From: Methanogranum sp963676045
GTDB taxonomy: Archaea; Thermoplasmatota; Thermoplasmata; Methanomassiliicoccales; Methanomethylophilaceae
Length of the DNA stretch: 64,000 bases
Reading direction: 5' to 3'
NCBI GenBank assembly: GCA_963676045.1
Contig: OY780938.1
Location: 1,488,001 to 1,552,000 of the forward strand
Made by a program: the position numbers and the translations under genes. The notes under the pieces are model-generated. The model saw only the letters and a program-made list of their open reading frames with translations, did no database searches and was not told the DNA's origin. This document shows, in pieces, positions 1 to 10,896 of the stretch. Numbering within the stretch: position 1 is the stretch's first letter; every line of letters begins with the position of its first letter.

Positions 1-31
1 AATTCAAATATCGATTAAATCAAAGGACTGA

Positions 32-295
32 TCATTGTTTATTTCTGCAATCATCAAGCGCATTCTTTGCGATCTTGTATACTCTGTCATATTGTGCTTT
101 GTATATGATCTCATCAGATTCACGTGCCATACTTATGGACCCTGGAACATTATTGAATCTGAGCCATTCCTTGACCAGGCGATCCAGTGAGATGTATTGC
201 GTCTTGATAATATCATTGAATGTCGATAGATATACGGAGAATCCCATTTTCTTCAATACACAGATGAGTTCTTGTTCATTCCTGATTTCATCCAT
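32..295 (-). CDS. Small hypothetical protein
   Basis: An 87-residue open frame read leftward, ending in TGA. I do not recognise a family. It is charged and mostly helical in appearance, with no signal peptide, membrane segment or cysteine motif. The ATG at 295 is preferred over the longer frame from 376, because a TATA-like AATATAAG (316-323 on the plus strand, read in reverse) lies about 25 bases upstream, which would give a leaderless message. It follows alaS on the same strand after about 115 bases and may be transcribed alone. The protein could be lineage-specific. That it is expressed is an inference from frame and promoter. Confidence 0.5.
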   Translation of the reverse strand: MDEIRNEQELICVLKKMGFSVYLSTFNDIIKTQYISLDRLVKEWLRFNNVPGSISMARESDEIIYKAQYDRVYKIAKNALDDCRNKQ

Positions 296-410
296 GATTT
301 TATATGAATGTTGACAATATAAGTAATATTTGGGCAACGATGATTCAAAGAGATATTCTCTGCTCGATGAAAACACAACAAATGAAGTTAAGGGGTTTAA
401 TAAATCGTTT

Positions 411-2180
411 TTAATTCATTTTTCCAACAGTCGCTTTTATGCGTCTTACACCTGCGGCCGAACTCTCTTCCTTCTGTATCTTAAACCCTTGCAGTTCTCC
501 AGTATGTGTGACATGGGGTCCACCGCAAAGTTCGGAGGAAATGTCGCCGATAATGTAGACCTTTACGAATTGTCCATATTTGTTGTCGAAGACACCGATC
601 GCACCAGACATTTTTGCCTCTTCCAATGGCATCTCCCTGCATATCACAGGCATGTCTTCCTCGATCGCATCATTTACATATTTTTCGATCGCGGATAGTT
701 CTTCAGGAGTGAGCTTCCTGTCGAAATTGAAATCGAATCTTAATCTCTCTGCAGTTATGTTGCTCCCTTTCTGTCTGATGTCAGGGTCCACGATGTTCCT
801 GAGCGCCGCATTCAAGAGATGCGTCGCAGTATGGAGTTTTGTGGTCTCTTCGGTATGGTCTGCGAGTCCGCCCTTGAACACCTGATCCGATCCGGCTCTG
901 GATTTATCCTGATGTTCTTTGAATCTGTTGTTGAAGTCCTCTATGTTGACGAACAGTCCTTTTTCAGCTGCAAGTTCCTGTGTCAATTCAACAGGGAAAC
1001 CGTAGGTGTCGTATAGCTTGAAGACCAGCTCCCCATTCAATTCCTTCGATTCATCGTTCTCGACAAGCATCTCATCGAATCTCCTCAGTCCTTTGGTGAG
1101 GGTCTTGTGGAATTTCTCCTCTTCCGAGGTCAGATTCTCATAGATGCTCTCTTTATTCGTCTCAAGTTCAGGATATGTGTATGAATAGTCACGAACGATT
1201 ATCTCGGCAATGCTCTGCATGAATATGCCATCGTATCCAAGTTTTGACATATACCTGCTCGCTCTTCTGATGAGTCTTCTAAGGATGTATCCCTGTCCGA
1301 CCTTTGAAGGCAACACGCCATCTCCCAGCATGAATGTTGCAGCTCTGAGATGATCTGCAATGATCCTGAACGATTTCATATCCTCGGAGTATTCCTTTCC
1401 AGAGATTTCTTCGATCTTTTTTATTATAGGTTGGAACAGTTCAGTATCGTAGACTGTTTCTTTACCATTCATTATGCGAAGGGCTCTCTCCAGACCCATG
1501 CCGGTATCAACATTCTTCTGATTCAAAGGTGTGAATTTCCCATCTTTGTCTTTGAAATACTGCATGAATACATTGTTCCAGATCTCGGTGTATTTTCCAC
1601 AATGGCAAGACGGTCCACAGTCCGGACCGCATTTTTTTCTTCCGTCATCGTAGTATATCTCAGTGTCCGGTCCACAGGGTCCTGTTTGTCCAGCAGGTCC
1701 CCACCAATTGTCCTTTCTGCCATAGAAGAATATCTGATCGTCCCTGAATCCATGGCTTTTCCAATATCTTGCAGTATCATTATCCCTTGGTATCTCTCCC
1801 TCTCCTTCGAATGCGGTGACCGCAAGGTTGTTTATAGGGATCCTCAGGACAGTCTGAAGAAGGTCGAAGCTAAATTCGATGGATTCTTTTTTGAAATAAT
1901 CTCCAAGAGACCAGTTTCCAAGCATCTCGAAGAATGTAAGGTGACTGGCGTCGCCTACTTCTTCGATGTCGCCAGTCCTTATGCATTTCTGGAAATTAAC
2001 AAGTCTTTTTCCTTCTGGATGTTTTTCACCGAGAAGATATGGGACAAGAGGATGCATTCCCGCTGTCGTGAATAGTACTGTTGGGTCATTCTCTGGTACG
2101 AGGGATGCGGACCTTATGTATGCATGACCTCTCTCTCTGAAGAAATTAACATATGCTTCTCTAAGTTCTTGAGCGTCCAT
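411..2180 (-). CDS. alaS: Alanyl-tRNA synthetase, short bacterial-like form
   Basis: Charges tRNA-Ala with alanine and hydrolyses mis-charged seryl/glycyl-tRNA. Visible are the class II catalytic core (NDPTVLFTTAGM near residue 32, TFFEMLGNWSLGDYFKKE near 85, TGPCGPDTE), a tRNA-recognition region, and the editing domain with its zinc ligands H450, H454, C552 and H556. The protein stops at 589 residues, just after the editing domain, so the C-Ala dimerisation and tRNA-elbow domain of the usual 850-900 residue enzyme is missing. The DIEEVGD...TFFEMLGNWSLGDYFKKE block resembles short AlaRS of Patescibacteria/CPR bacteria more than archaeal AlaRS (from memory). GGAG lies 8 bases before the ATG at 2180, which is preferred to the GTG at 2189. 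It lies 61 bases downstream of nifB on the same strand. Confidence 0.92.
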   Translation of the reverse strand: MDAQELREAYVNFFRERGHAYIRSASLVPENDPTVLFTTAGMHPLVPYLLGEKHPEGKRLVNFQKCIRTGDIEEVGDASHLTFFEMLGNWSLGDYFKKESIEFSFDLLQTVLRIPINNLAVTAFEGEGEIPRDNDTARYWKSHGFRDDQIFFYGRKDNWWGPAGQTGPCGPDTEIYYDDGRKKCGPDCGPSCHCGKYTEIWNNVFMQYFKDKDGKFTPLNQKNVDTGMGLERALRIMNGKETVYDTELFQPIIKKIEEISGKEYSEDMKSFRIIADHLRAATFMLGDGVLPSKVGQGYILRRLIRRASRYMSKLGYDGIFMQSIAEIIVRDYSYTYPELETNKESIYENLTSEEEKFHKTLTKGLRRFDEMLVENDESKELNGELVFKLYDTYGFPVELTQELAAEKGLFVNIEDFNNRFKEHQDKSRAGSDQVFKGGLADHTEETTKLHTATHLLNAALRNIVDPDIRQKGSNITAERLRFDFNFDRKLTPEELSAIEKYVNDAIEEDMPVICREMPLEEAKMSGAIGVFDNKYGQFVKVYIIGDISSELCGGPHVTHTGELQGFKIQKEESSAAGVRRIKATVGKMN

Positions 2181-2241
2181 TTTGTACACTCCAAATGATT
2201 CGTGTGATACCCTTATTGTTTAAATAGACTATGAATGTCGA

Positions 2242-3474
2242 TCAAATCGTATCCAAGGTGTCTTTTATTTGGCCATCTGCAATGATTATTCTTTTTTTTG
2301 CATTTTTAAGGATCTTTTCAGGAAGAGGTCCGATCTCTTTGACTATCACGGTGTTGCAACCATTGAGTTTACGTACTATGTTCTCAAGGTGTTCCCTGTG
2401 GGCCTTACCGGCGACTTCAAAGTTGGTATCGATCGATATGGTATCATATAGGGTGAATTTTCCATCCTTTTTTAGAAAGATATCGAATCTGACGCTACTT
2501 CCGAATCCCGAATCGATATTGAGGCCGTCAGAAGTAGCTACTGCCACTTTGTTACCTCCCTCATAAATGTCCATCCTGATCGGAATATCATCGACAGGGC
2601 CACATCCAGAACCACATGAGCGCATATGGGCGAATTCACCTGAACGATCATTATCTAGCATGCCTATCGCATCTGCCCTGCATTGTCTGCAGTGGCGCAT
2701 CATCTTCGCATCTATCGAACATCTATCCATCATGGATTTTCTCTCTTCAGCGGTAGGTGCGCGTCTGTTGGAGAAATTCGTCCCATCAACAGGTATGAGA
2801 GGAAGTATGTTCACTATGTATGCGCCAAGCCCTCTTACGATTTTCACAAGTTCAGGGATATGGTCATCATTGATTCCAGGTATCATGACAATGTTCACTT
2901 TTACGATCATGCCGAGTTTAGCACAATTCTCTATGCCCTCAAGTTGTCTTTTTATAAGGAGATCCGCGCCTTCCACACCGGTATATCTTTTTCCGTGGAA
3001 TATCACAGAATCATAAATCTTAGAGCCGATCTCAGGATCGTACGCATTCATCGTGACGGTGATGAATCTAACGCCCAGGTCCATCAATCTTCTTTCGTTG
3101 CCTGGAAGCATAAGTCCGTTTGTCGAAATGCAGGTCGTGAGCTCAGGAAAATCCTTTTTCACAAGTTCCAGCGTCTTGAATGTGGATTCGTTGGCCAGAG
3201 GGTCTCCAGGTCCAGCGATTCCAACGACTTTCAGATTCGGTATCTTTCCTATAACAAAACCAATTTTATCTACTGCTTGTCTTGGAGAGAGGATCTCACT
3301 TGTTACTCCAGGACGGGATTCATTGCTGCAGTCGAATTTCCTGTTGCAATAATTACACTGTATGTTGCAGAGCGGAGCAACTGGAAGATGCATTCTGGCG
3401 AATTGATGATGGGCCTCCTCATTATAGCAGGGGTGTGTCCTCAATGCCTCCTTCAATTCATCTTCTGAGTTCAT
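2242..3474 (-). CDS. nifB: NifB-type radical SAM protein with C-terminal NifX-like domain
   Basis: NifB fuses [4Fe-4S] clusters and inserts carbide to make NifB-co, the precursor of nitrogenase cofactors. The N-terminal HPCYNEEAHHQFARMHLPVAP, the radical SAM cysteines C36, C40 and C43 and the NESRPGVTS segment are NifB hallmarks. Further cysteines (CRQC; CGSGCG) match those that hold the extra clusters. Residues about 295-400 form a NifX/NafY-like domain (VAVATSDGLNIDSGFG); many archaeal NifB proteins lack it. No nifH, nifD or nifK is present in the window, so a nitrogen-fixation role is not shown. The ATG at 3474 has AAGGAG 10 bases upstream; the in-frame TTG at 3483 sits too close to it. 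First gene of a pair with alaS. Confidence 0.88.
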   Translation of the reverse strand: MNSEDELKEALRTHPCYNEEAHHQFARMHLPVAPLCNIQCNYCNRKFDCSNESRPGVTSEILSPRQAVDKIGFVIGKIPNLKVVGIAGPGDPLANESTFKTLELVKKDFPELTTCISTNGLMLPGNERRLMDLGVRFITVTMNAYDPEIGSKIYDSVIFHGKRYTGVEGADLLIKRQLEGIENCAKLGMIVKVNIVMIPGINDDHIPELVKIVRGLGAYIVNILPLIPVDGTNFSNRRAPTAEERKSMMDRCSIDAKMMRHCRQCRADAIGMLDNDRSGEFAHMRSCGSGCGPVDDIPIRMDIYEGGNKVAVATSDGLNIDSGFGSSVRFDIFLKKDGKFTLYDTISIDTNFEVAGKAHREHLENIVRKLNGCNTVIVKEIGPLPEKILKNAKKRIIIADGQIKDTLDTI

Positions 3475-3607
3475 GACATGCAATCTCCTTTTACTTATAT
3501 TATATTATAATAGATTAGAGTAGAAATTGTCTTTGACATCTTTCATTGGTATGAGTGCAAATAGCAGAAGATTGAAAGGCCGGTAGACGCATGTCCTTCT
3601 GAGTTGT

Positions 3608-4009
3608 ATGGTTGAGGATCCTATGAATCTGGAGCATATGTTATTCGAAATCAATAGCAATATGCCGATAAATCGGAGAACATTGTTGGATTATCTTGAG
3701 AATGGAGATTATACATATCATACGCGCAGTGGCGCGATAGGGACATTCGATCCTAAAGAATTGGAATTTCTCTCATCCATATGCAATGAAGTGGAAAAAA
3801 CAAGGCTTCGTCTTCCGATGATGATAGGCACAGATACAATATCTGAAGGAGGTGCTTGGAAAGTAGAGGGAAAGATCGAATCTTCTGTAGTGTCAAAGAT
3901 GTTAGGGAAGGTATTGCACTGTGATGATTATATACAACTATGCTATCCCGACCTGTTGGAAATGAGAAGACTATTGCCTGAGCTGGCAGTGGTCATATTC
4001 CTTCCATGA
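3608..4009 (+). CDS. UPF0216 (DUF61) family protein
   Basis: A 133-residue archaeal protein of unknown function. The pattern NRRTLLDYLENGDYTYHTRSG, then ELEFLSS, then RLRLPMMIGTD and a closing segment on the ribonucleoprotein-like core, matches the UPF0216 family as I remember it. It is soluble, with no obvious catalytic motif. It is transcribed divergently from nifB across an AT-rich 133-base gap. A short inverted repeat (GATTCCG/CGGAATC, 4008-4024) overlaps its stop codon and may act as a terminator. The start could also be the second ATG at 3623. Confidence 0.75.
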   Translation: MVEDPMNLEHMLFEINSNMPINRRTLLDYLENGDYTYHTRSGAIGTFDPKELEFLSSICNEVEKTRLRLPMMIGTDTISEGGAWKVEGKIESSVVSKMLGKVLHCDDYIQLCYPDLLEMRRLLPELAVVIFLP

Positions 4010-4029
4010 TTCCGATGCGGAATCGGAAA

Positions 4030-4170
4030 AATATAAATACTAATCCTGACTACAGGGATTTGCGCGATGTGTGGCATCGTGTGGTTCCTGTCAAAAAGGG
4101 CAGTGAATTGGTGCGATGCGAACATCGTTCGTAAAGCTAAATCCTGATGACAGGCAAGTGATTATATACT
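4030..4170 (+). promoter_or_regulatory. Two TATA boxes bracketing the leader of the 23S gene
   Basis: An archaeal TATA-like ATATAAATAC (4031-4040) and a second one, ATTATATACT (4161-4170), precede the 23S rRNA gene. Expected start sites are near 4060 and 4190. The second would give a pre-rRNA leader of about 130 bases before the processing stem that opens at 4319. The stretch 4010-4318 holds no open frame that looks coding. Confidence 0.5.
4042..4160 (+). ncRNA. Possible structured small RNA or pre-rRNA leader element
   Basis: Downstream of the first TATA box the sequence folds by eye into several short hairpins. These are ATCCTG/CAGGGAT (4042-4060, one bulge), CGATG-TGTGG-CATCG (4065-4079) and CGATG-CGAA-CATCG (4114-4127). 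An outer CCTGTC/GACAGG pair (4087-4092 with 4149-4154) encloses the last hairpin. The same five-base stem occurs twice with different loops. An ACA trinucleotide near 4150 would suit an H/ACA-type guide, but I cannot assign a class. It may be only a pre-rRNA leader. Confidence 0.3.
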
Positions 4171-4318
4171 ACCTGCGCATCGGGAGTATTCGCCAGGTTC
4201 GGTAGCGAACCAGGCACATGAGAATCATGCACCCGAACAGAGGTCCTGCTTCGGGGAAGAGGTGTAGGGCTCCAATAATGGAGGATGAGATTGGAAACCG
4301 CCCGATGATCACCGATCA

Positions 4319-4344
4319 TACGCAACCTGGACGTGTGCTAGATC
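4319..4344 (+). other. 5' half of the 23S processing stem with bulge-helix-bulge-like motif
   Basis: TACGCAACCTG (4319-4329) pairs perfectly with CAGGTTGCGTA (7280-7290). GAC (4330-4332) pairs with GTC (7274-7276), and TGCTAGATC (4336-4344) pairs with GGTCTAGCA (7265-7273) with one G-U. This leaves a three-base bulge GTG (4333-4335) on this strand and AAA (7277-7279) on the other. That is the arrangement cut by archaeal tRNA-splicing endonuclease in pre-23S RNA, though the central helix is three rather than the canonical four pairs. Confidence 0.7.
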
Positions 4345-4355
4345 ATACGCCAGCG

Positions 4356-7254
<2,899 letters not shown>

Positions 7255-7264
7255 CGCTGGATGT

Positions 7265-7290
7265 GGTCTAGCAGTCAAACAGGTTGCGTA
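7265..7290 (+). other. 3' half of the 23S processing stem
   Basis: Partner strand of the stem at 4319-4344: GGTCTAGCA, then GTC, then the AAA bulge at 7277-7279, then CAGGTTGCGTA. Cleavage within the two bulges would release a pre-23S of about 2.94 kb. An A-rich and T-rich stretch follows directly and probably ends transcription. Confidence 0.7.
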
Positions 7291-7370
7291 TAAAAAATCT
7301 CATCCTCTAATAAATATTTTTTTTCGATTCTCAATATATTGAATGTACATCTCATCCTGTACACTTATTC

Positions 7371-7379
7371 TTTAAATAT
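7371..7379 (+). promoter_or_regulatory. TATA box of the metallo-hydrolase operon
   Basis: TTTAAATAT lies about 25 bases before the ATG at 7400, so transcription should start at or next to the start codon (leaderless message). Confidence 0.5.
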
Positions 7380-7399
7380 GATTATTTCAGTTCATTTTT

Positions 7400-8041
7400 A
7401 TGGTCGTGTCAAAAATATCTTCAAACATTCCCTATGATTCGAATATTTTTCTTATTCAAGGGAAAAAGAACATCCTTATCGATACTGGAACAGGTAACGA
7501 TTCCGATCACGTAATGAAATCAATAAGATCTGTTTTGAACGGTCGTAAATTGGACATGGTCATATTGACGCATTGTCATGCCGATCATGTCGGTGGTCTC
7601 AAGGATATAATTGAAGAATTCTCATGTCCAGCATTCGCTGGGAAGGATGCAAGTTTCATTTGTAATGCGAGTCCGGTGATATTGGCCGAAGAGGTCTTGG
7701 GAATGCCTCTGGATCCCGTTGATGTGATTGAACTCCCCAACGATGAGAGGATAGATCTCGAAGATCATAGGTTGCGTATCATCTATACTCCAGGCCATAC
7801 AATCGGCAGTATATCCATATACGACGAGGTCACGAGATCTCTTTTTTCCGGCGATACTCTTTTTACGATGGGTATCGGCCGCACAGATTTTCCGACAGGT
7901 TCATTCAAAGCTCTCAAAGAGTCATTGATCGACCTTAGCAAGATAGAAATAAAATCATTGTATCCTGGACATGGTAATGTTTCAGATCAAGGTGACCGGA
8001 TGGTACGGTATGGATTGAATATGATGGGGGTTTCGATATGA
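7400..8041 (+). CDS. MBL-fold metallo-hydrolase (glyoxalase II-like)
   Basis: A 213-residue soluble hydrolase of the metallo-beta-lactamase fold. The metal ligands are visible: THCHADH (H58, H60, D62, H63), the third His in PGHTIGS near residue 132, the bridging Asp in FSGDTLF near 151 and the last His in YPGHGN near 194. The family includes hydroxyacylglutathione hydrolases and other thioesterases; the substrate cannot be read from the sequence. It is the first gene of a three-gene operon. The last bases overlap the YrdC gene by four (ATGA). The start is set by a TATA box 25 bases upstream, implying a leaderless message. Confidence 0.85.
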   Translation: MVVSKISSNIPYDSNIFLIQGKKNILIDTGTGNDSDHVMKSIRSVLNGRKLDMVILTHCHADHVGGLKDIIEEFSCPAFAGKDASFICNASPVILAEEVLGMPLDPVDVIELPNDERIDLEDHRLRIIYTPGHTIGSISIYDEVTRSLFSGDTLFTMGIGRTDFPTGSFKALKESLIDLSKIEIKSLYPGHGNVSDQGDRMVRYGLNMMGVSI

Positions 8042-8676
8042 GGGTAATTAAATGCGATTGTTCGTGTGGTGTCAATGCTCATTGCGTAGAGGCAGCGCTC
8101 AATGCTGCAGAAGACATCAGTGAGGGTAAACTGATAGTGTATCCCACAGAGACAGTATACGGAGTGGGGGCAGATATTTACAACCAGGTTGCTGTTAAAA
8201 ATCTGTATCTTGCAAAGAAAAGGCCATTCGATATGGCATTGTCAGTTGCTGTGAGTGACAAGAGGATGATGGAACAGGTAGCAATACTTGATGATAATGC
8301 CGAGAAGCTGATAAAGGCCTTTTTACCAGGACCTTTGACATTGATAATGCCGAAACAGCCTGATGTGCCCGATCTTTTAACTGCAATGTCCCAAAGAGTA
8401 GGGATACGCATTCCGGATCATCCTATAGCACAGGAGATAATCAAACGTACAGGCCCTATAGTGGCCACATCTGCCAATCTGCATTCAAGTCCTGATGCCA
8501 CCACTGTGGCTGAGGCCATTGAGGATTTTGGCGATTCCATAAGCACATACATCGATGCGGGAAGGTCTCCGACCGGAAAGCCCTCTACGATAGTCTGGCT
8601 TGTTGATGGTGAGATAGAGATCGTCCGTCAGGGCGCAATCACCATCGATCAGATCGAGGAAGTCTTAAGATGCTGA
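8038..8676 (+). CDS. L-threonylcarbamoyladenylate synthase (Sua5/YrdC/YciO family)
   Basis: Makes threonylcarbamoyl-AMP from threonine, bicarbonate and ATP, the first step of t6A at position 37 of ANN-decoding tRNAs. The signature YPTETVYGVGADIYN starts near residue 40, followed by KKRPFDMALSV, PGPLTLIMP, RVGIRIPDHP and ATSANLHSS. At 212 residues it is a bare YrdC domain without the Sua5 extension. It has a four-base overlap with the upstream hydrolase and a seven-base overlap with the downstream map gene, so translation is probably coupled along the operon. Confidence 0.92.
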   Translation: MRVIKCDCSCGVNAHCVEAALNAAEDISEGKLIVYPTETVYGVGADIYNQVAVKNLYLAKKRPFDMALSVAVSDKRMMEQVAILDDNAEKLIKAFLPGPLTLIMPKQPDVPDLLTAMSQRVGIRIPDHPIAQEIIKRTGPIVATSANLHSSPDATTVAEAIEDFGDSISTYIDAGRSPTGKPSTIVWLVDGEIEIVRQGAITIDQIEEVLRC

Positions 8677-9560
8677 CAAGTGAACAGTTGGAGAAGCTTC
8701 GCAAGGCAGGACGCGTTTCTGGAGCTGCCAGGGACATAGGTATGGAGCTCGCAGGTGCGGGAGTGAAATTATACGATGTAGCACAGGAAGTAGAAGGCTA
8801 CATAAGAGAGCACGGATGCGGGCTAGCATTCCCTTGCAACATAAGCAGGAATGAGGTAGCGGCACACTACACTCCCTGTGTCAACGACCCTGCGGTCTTC
8901 CAGACCGGCGATGTTGTTAAAATCGACTGTGGTGCCGAGATCTCCGGTTATGTAGGAGATACAGCGGGAACCGTGGAGATAGGAACAAGGAGATACACGG
9001 ACCTAATCGAGGCATCAAAGAATGCTAGGAACACTGTAGCAGAGTTCATCGGCGAAGGCACACCATTAGGGGAGATCGGCCGCGCGGTCGAGATGGTGAT
9101 CAAACAATCAGGTTTCAAGCCCATAGACAATCTCAATGGGCATCAGATAGAACCATATAATCTGCACGCGGGGCTCTCCGTCCCAAGTTATGCGAACGGA
9201 GAGACCACGACATTGAAGGCTGGAATGGTCATCGCTGTCGAGCCATTTGCAACGAACGGAGGCGGAAGTGTGGTGAATGGGCCTCAGGGCAACATCGTCC
9301 GTCTTGTGAGGGAACGCAAGGTTGACGATCCTAAGGCGCAGGAATTCCTCGAATATGTTAAAGGTGAGTTCAAGACATTCCCGTTCTGCGCTAGGAGCTG
9401 CGATTTTCCTGATGCAGAGAAACACGTCAAGTATCTGATGCGTCGCGGTGTATTGTCAGGATATGCACAGTTGATCGAGGTCAAAGGAGGGATGGTATCC
9501 CAGCATGAATACACATTCTATATCGCCGGTGCACGGGCAGAGGTAACAACATTGCCCTGA
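8670..9560 (+). CDS. map: Methionine aminopeptidase, type II
   Basis: Removes the initiator methionine from new proteins using a dinuclear metal site. The 296 residues contain the pita-bread fold ligands in KIDCGAEISGYVGDTAGT (two Asp), the His of NGHQIEPYNLHAG, the Glu of IAVEPFATNGGG and the last Glu in SQHEYTFYI. The insertion of about 60 residues before the last strand marks the archaeal/eukaryal type II. It is the last gene of the hydrolase-yrdC-map operon, overlapping yrdC by seven bases, and is followed by a strong hairpin at 9591. Confidence 0.95.
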   Translation: MLTSEQLEKLRKAGRVSGAARDIGMELAGAGVKLYDVAQEVEGYIREHGCGLAFPCNISRNEVAAHYTPCVNDPAVFQTGDVVKIDCGAEISGYVGDTAGTVEIGTRRYTDLIEASKNARNTVAEFIGEGTPLGEIGRAVEMVIKQSGFKPIDNLNGHQIEPYNLHAGLSVPSYANGETTTLKAGMVIAVEPFATNGGGSVVNGPQGNIVRLVRERKVDDPKAQEFLEYVKGEFKTFPFCARSCDFPDAEKHVKYLMRRGVLSGYAQLIEVKGGMVSQHEYTFYIAGARAEVTTLP

Positions 9561-9590
9561 TCGGTCCAAATCGCATATAAGGATTTTAAG

Positions 9591-9623
9591 GCCTGTCGGG
9601 TACAACTCATTTTTCCGACAGGC
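9591..9623. terminator. Bidirectional hairpin between convergent genes
   Basis: GCCTGTCGG (9591-9599) and CCGACAGGC (9615-9623) form a perfect nine-pair stem around a 15-base loop with a T-run inside it. It sits between map and the convergent choloylglycine-hydrolase-like gene and can serve both. Confidence 0.6.
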
Positions 9624-9650
9624 ATTCTCACATCTGATGATCTTAGCTCA

Positions 9651-10688
9651 TCATGCGGATATGGTGATCTCCTCGATGTCCTGTTTCTTTGCTTTGTCCA
9701 GTGGTTGCGGTTTGTAATCCTTCCCGGAGGACAGGTCCACCTTGCTCAGGTCCAGACAGCGTAAACGGCGATTGTATTGGGTGTGATAGTAGAACTTCAG
9801 ATTCTTGGTGTCACTTATCGTCGTCCATGTCGTGGAGCTGATGAGGCCCATCTGCATCTCCTTCTCTTGAGGAGTGAAGACGCGTTCCAACGGTACATTG
9901 AACGAATCCATTATCCTGTTCGCTTCTAGGACGGCATCGTATGCGTCAGCGGTGGGTCTGGCAGTATTTGTCAATGCTGCAGCTCTCACGAAACGCGATG
10001 GAGGCGAGTAATCTCCAGGCATCCCTACTAGTCCTGCGCCGTGGCCTATGGGGGTCATCTCTACTCCCATGTAGTTGGCCTTCTCCTCCCCGTCGGCACG
10101 GAAGTTCAGGTAATTGCGAAGGTTCGTCATATGCCAATCGAACGAAGGCGAATTGGTAATGATGCCTACAGGGTTATCGAAAATCTTGGTCTTTCCATCG
10201 ATGAATTCGATGGATATCGATTTCCCTTTCTTGTCTGTTACCATGTAATGGCATGGGATCTCCTGGTTGGTTCCAGGCAGAGGTATTCCCACTAGGTGTA
10301 GGTTCTTTATTCCTTCTTTTACCTCATCTATCGTCGAGAACATGCTTAGAATGAATGTACCGAGGTCTGTCGCGGACATGCTGGTATTTGAAAGGGAAGG
10401 GTCGTATTTCTCATAGTTGGCCGTTCCAGGATGATAGAACAATCCAGCTACCAATCCTTTCTCGTTCATTCCATCAGACGCGAAGAACTGACCGAAGGCA
10501 TCCACTCCTACGAATCCGTATTTCGCATTCCAGGTGAAACCGGTCTTGCCGTCTGGCAAGGTACCGGATATCTTTTTATTTCTGGATGCGATGAAAATCC
10601 TGGAATGTATGTCCATTGTTCCCCATTCCATGGTCCTTCCTTTGATGACGGATCCGTCTTGAGCTTTAATTATGATGCCTGTGCACAT
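9651..10688 (-). CDS. Choloylglycine hydrolase-like amidase (possible bile salt hydrolase)
   Basis: An Ntn-hydrolase of the bile salt hydrolase / penicillin V acylase family, which cleaves linear amides such as glyco- and tauro-conjugated bile acids. The catalytic Cys must become the N-terminus, so the start is the ATG at 10688 (MCTG...), not the longer frame from 10715. R18 in GRTMEW, the Asn in DGMNEKGL, the Asn in ITNSPSFDWH and the Arg in SRFVRAA all fit active-site positions of the family. The 345 residues have no signal peptide, so the enzyme is predicted cytoplasmic. It lies divergent from a DHA2 exporter. Substrate is not proven; acyl-homoserine lactone or penicillin V are alternatives. 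Confidence 0.85.
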   Translation of the reverse strand: MCTGIIIKAQDGSVIKGRTMEWGTMDIHSRIFIASRNKKISGTLPDGKTGFTWNAKYGFVGVDAFGQFFASDGMNEKGLVAGLFYHPGTANYEKYDPSLSNTSMSATDLGTFILSMFSTIDEVKEGIKNLHLVGIPLPGTNQEIPCHYMVTDKKGKSISIEFIDGKTKIFDNPVGIITNSPSFDWHMTNLRNYLNFRADGEEKANYMGVEMTPIGHGAGLVGMPGDYSPPSRFVRAAALTNTARPTADAYDAVLEANRIMDSFNVPLERVFTPQEKEMQMGLISSTTWTTISDTKNLKFYYHTQYNRRLRCLDLSKVDLSSGKDYKPQPLDKAKKQDIEEITISA

Positions 10689-10896
10689 GTAATCATCCTT
10701 GGTGTTATCTGCCAATTGATTATTTCATTGTGCGGTTTTAATACTTATGGGCTATTTCTTGTTATTTTTTCTCAATTCTGGGAAATTATCCCCACATCTG
10801 ATTTTTTAGTCTCATGAAATGATAAATGTTGATTTTTTTTAATGCCAGACAGTAGATTTTAAATACGCTGCAAGTAGGTTTTTGAAAAGGTAATAA

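Noticed and set aside
1350..2075. A 241-codon frame opposite alaS, and similar long antisense frames opposite nifB, polC and serS
   Set aside because: Each mirrors a clear gene in another frame, and the translated products have no recognisable family or natural composition.
2242..3474. Nitrogen-fixation cluster
   Set aside because: Only nifB and NifX-like domains are present; there is no nifHDK in the window, so the pathway cannot be claimed.
10689..10715. Longer start of the choloylglycine-hydrolase-like gene
   Set aside because: It would place nine residues before the catalytic Cys, which must become the N-terminus after Met removal. A GGATGA-like site lies before the shorter start.
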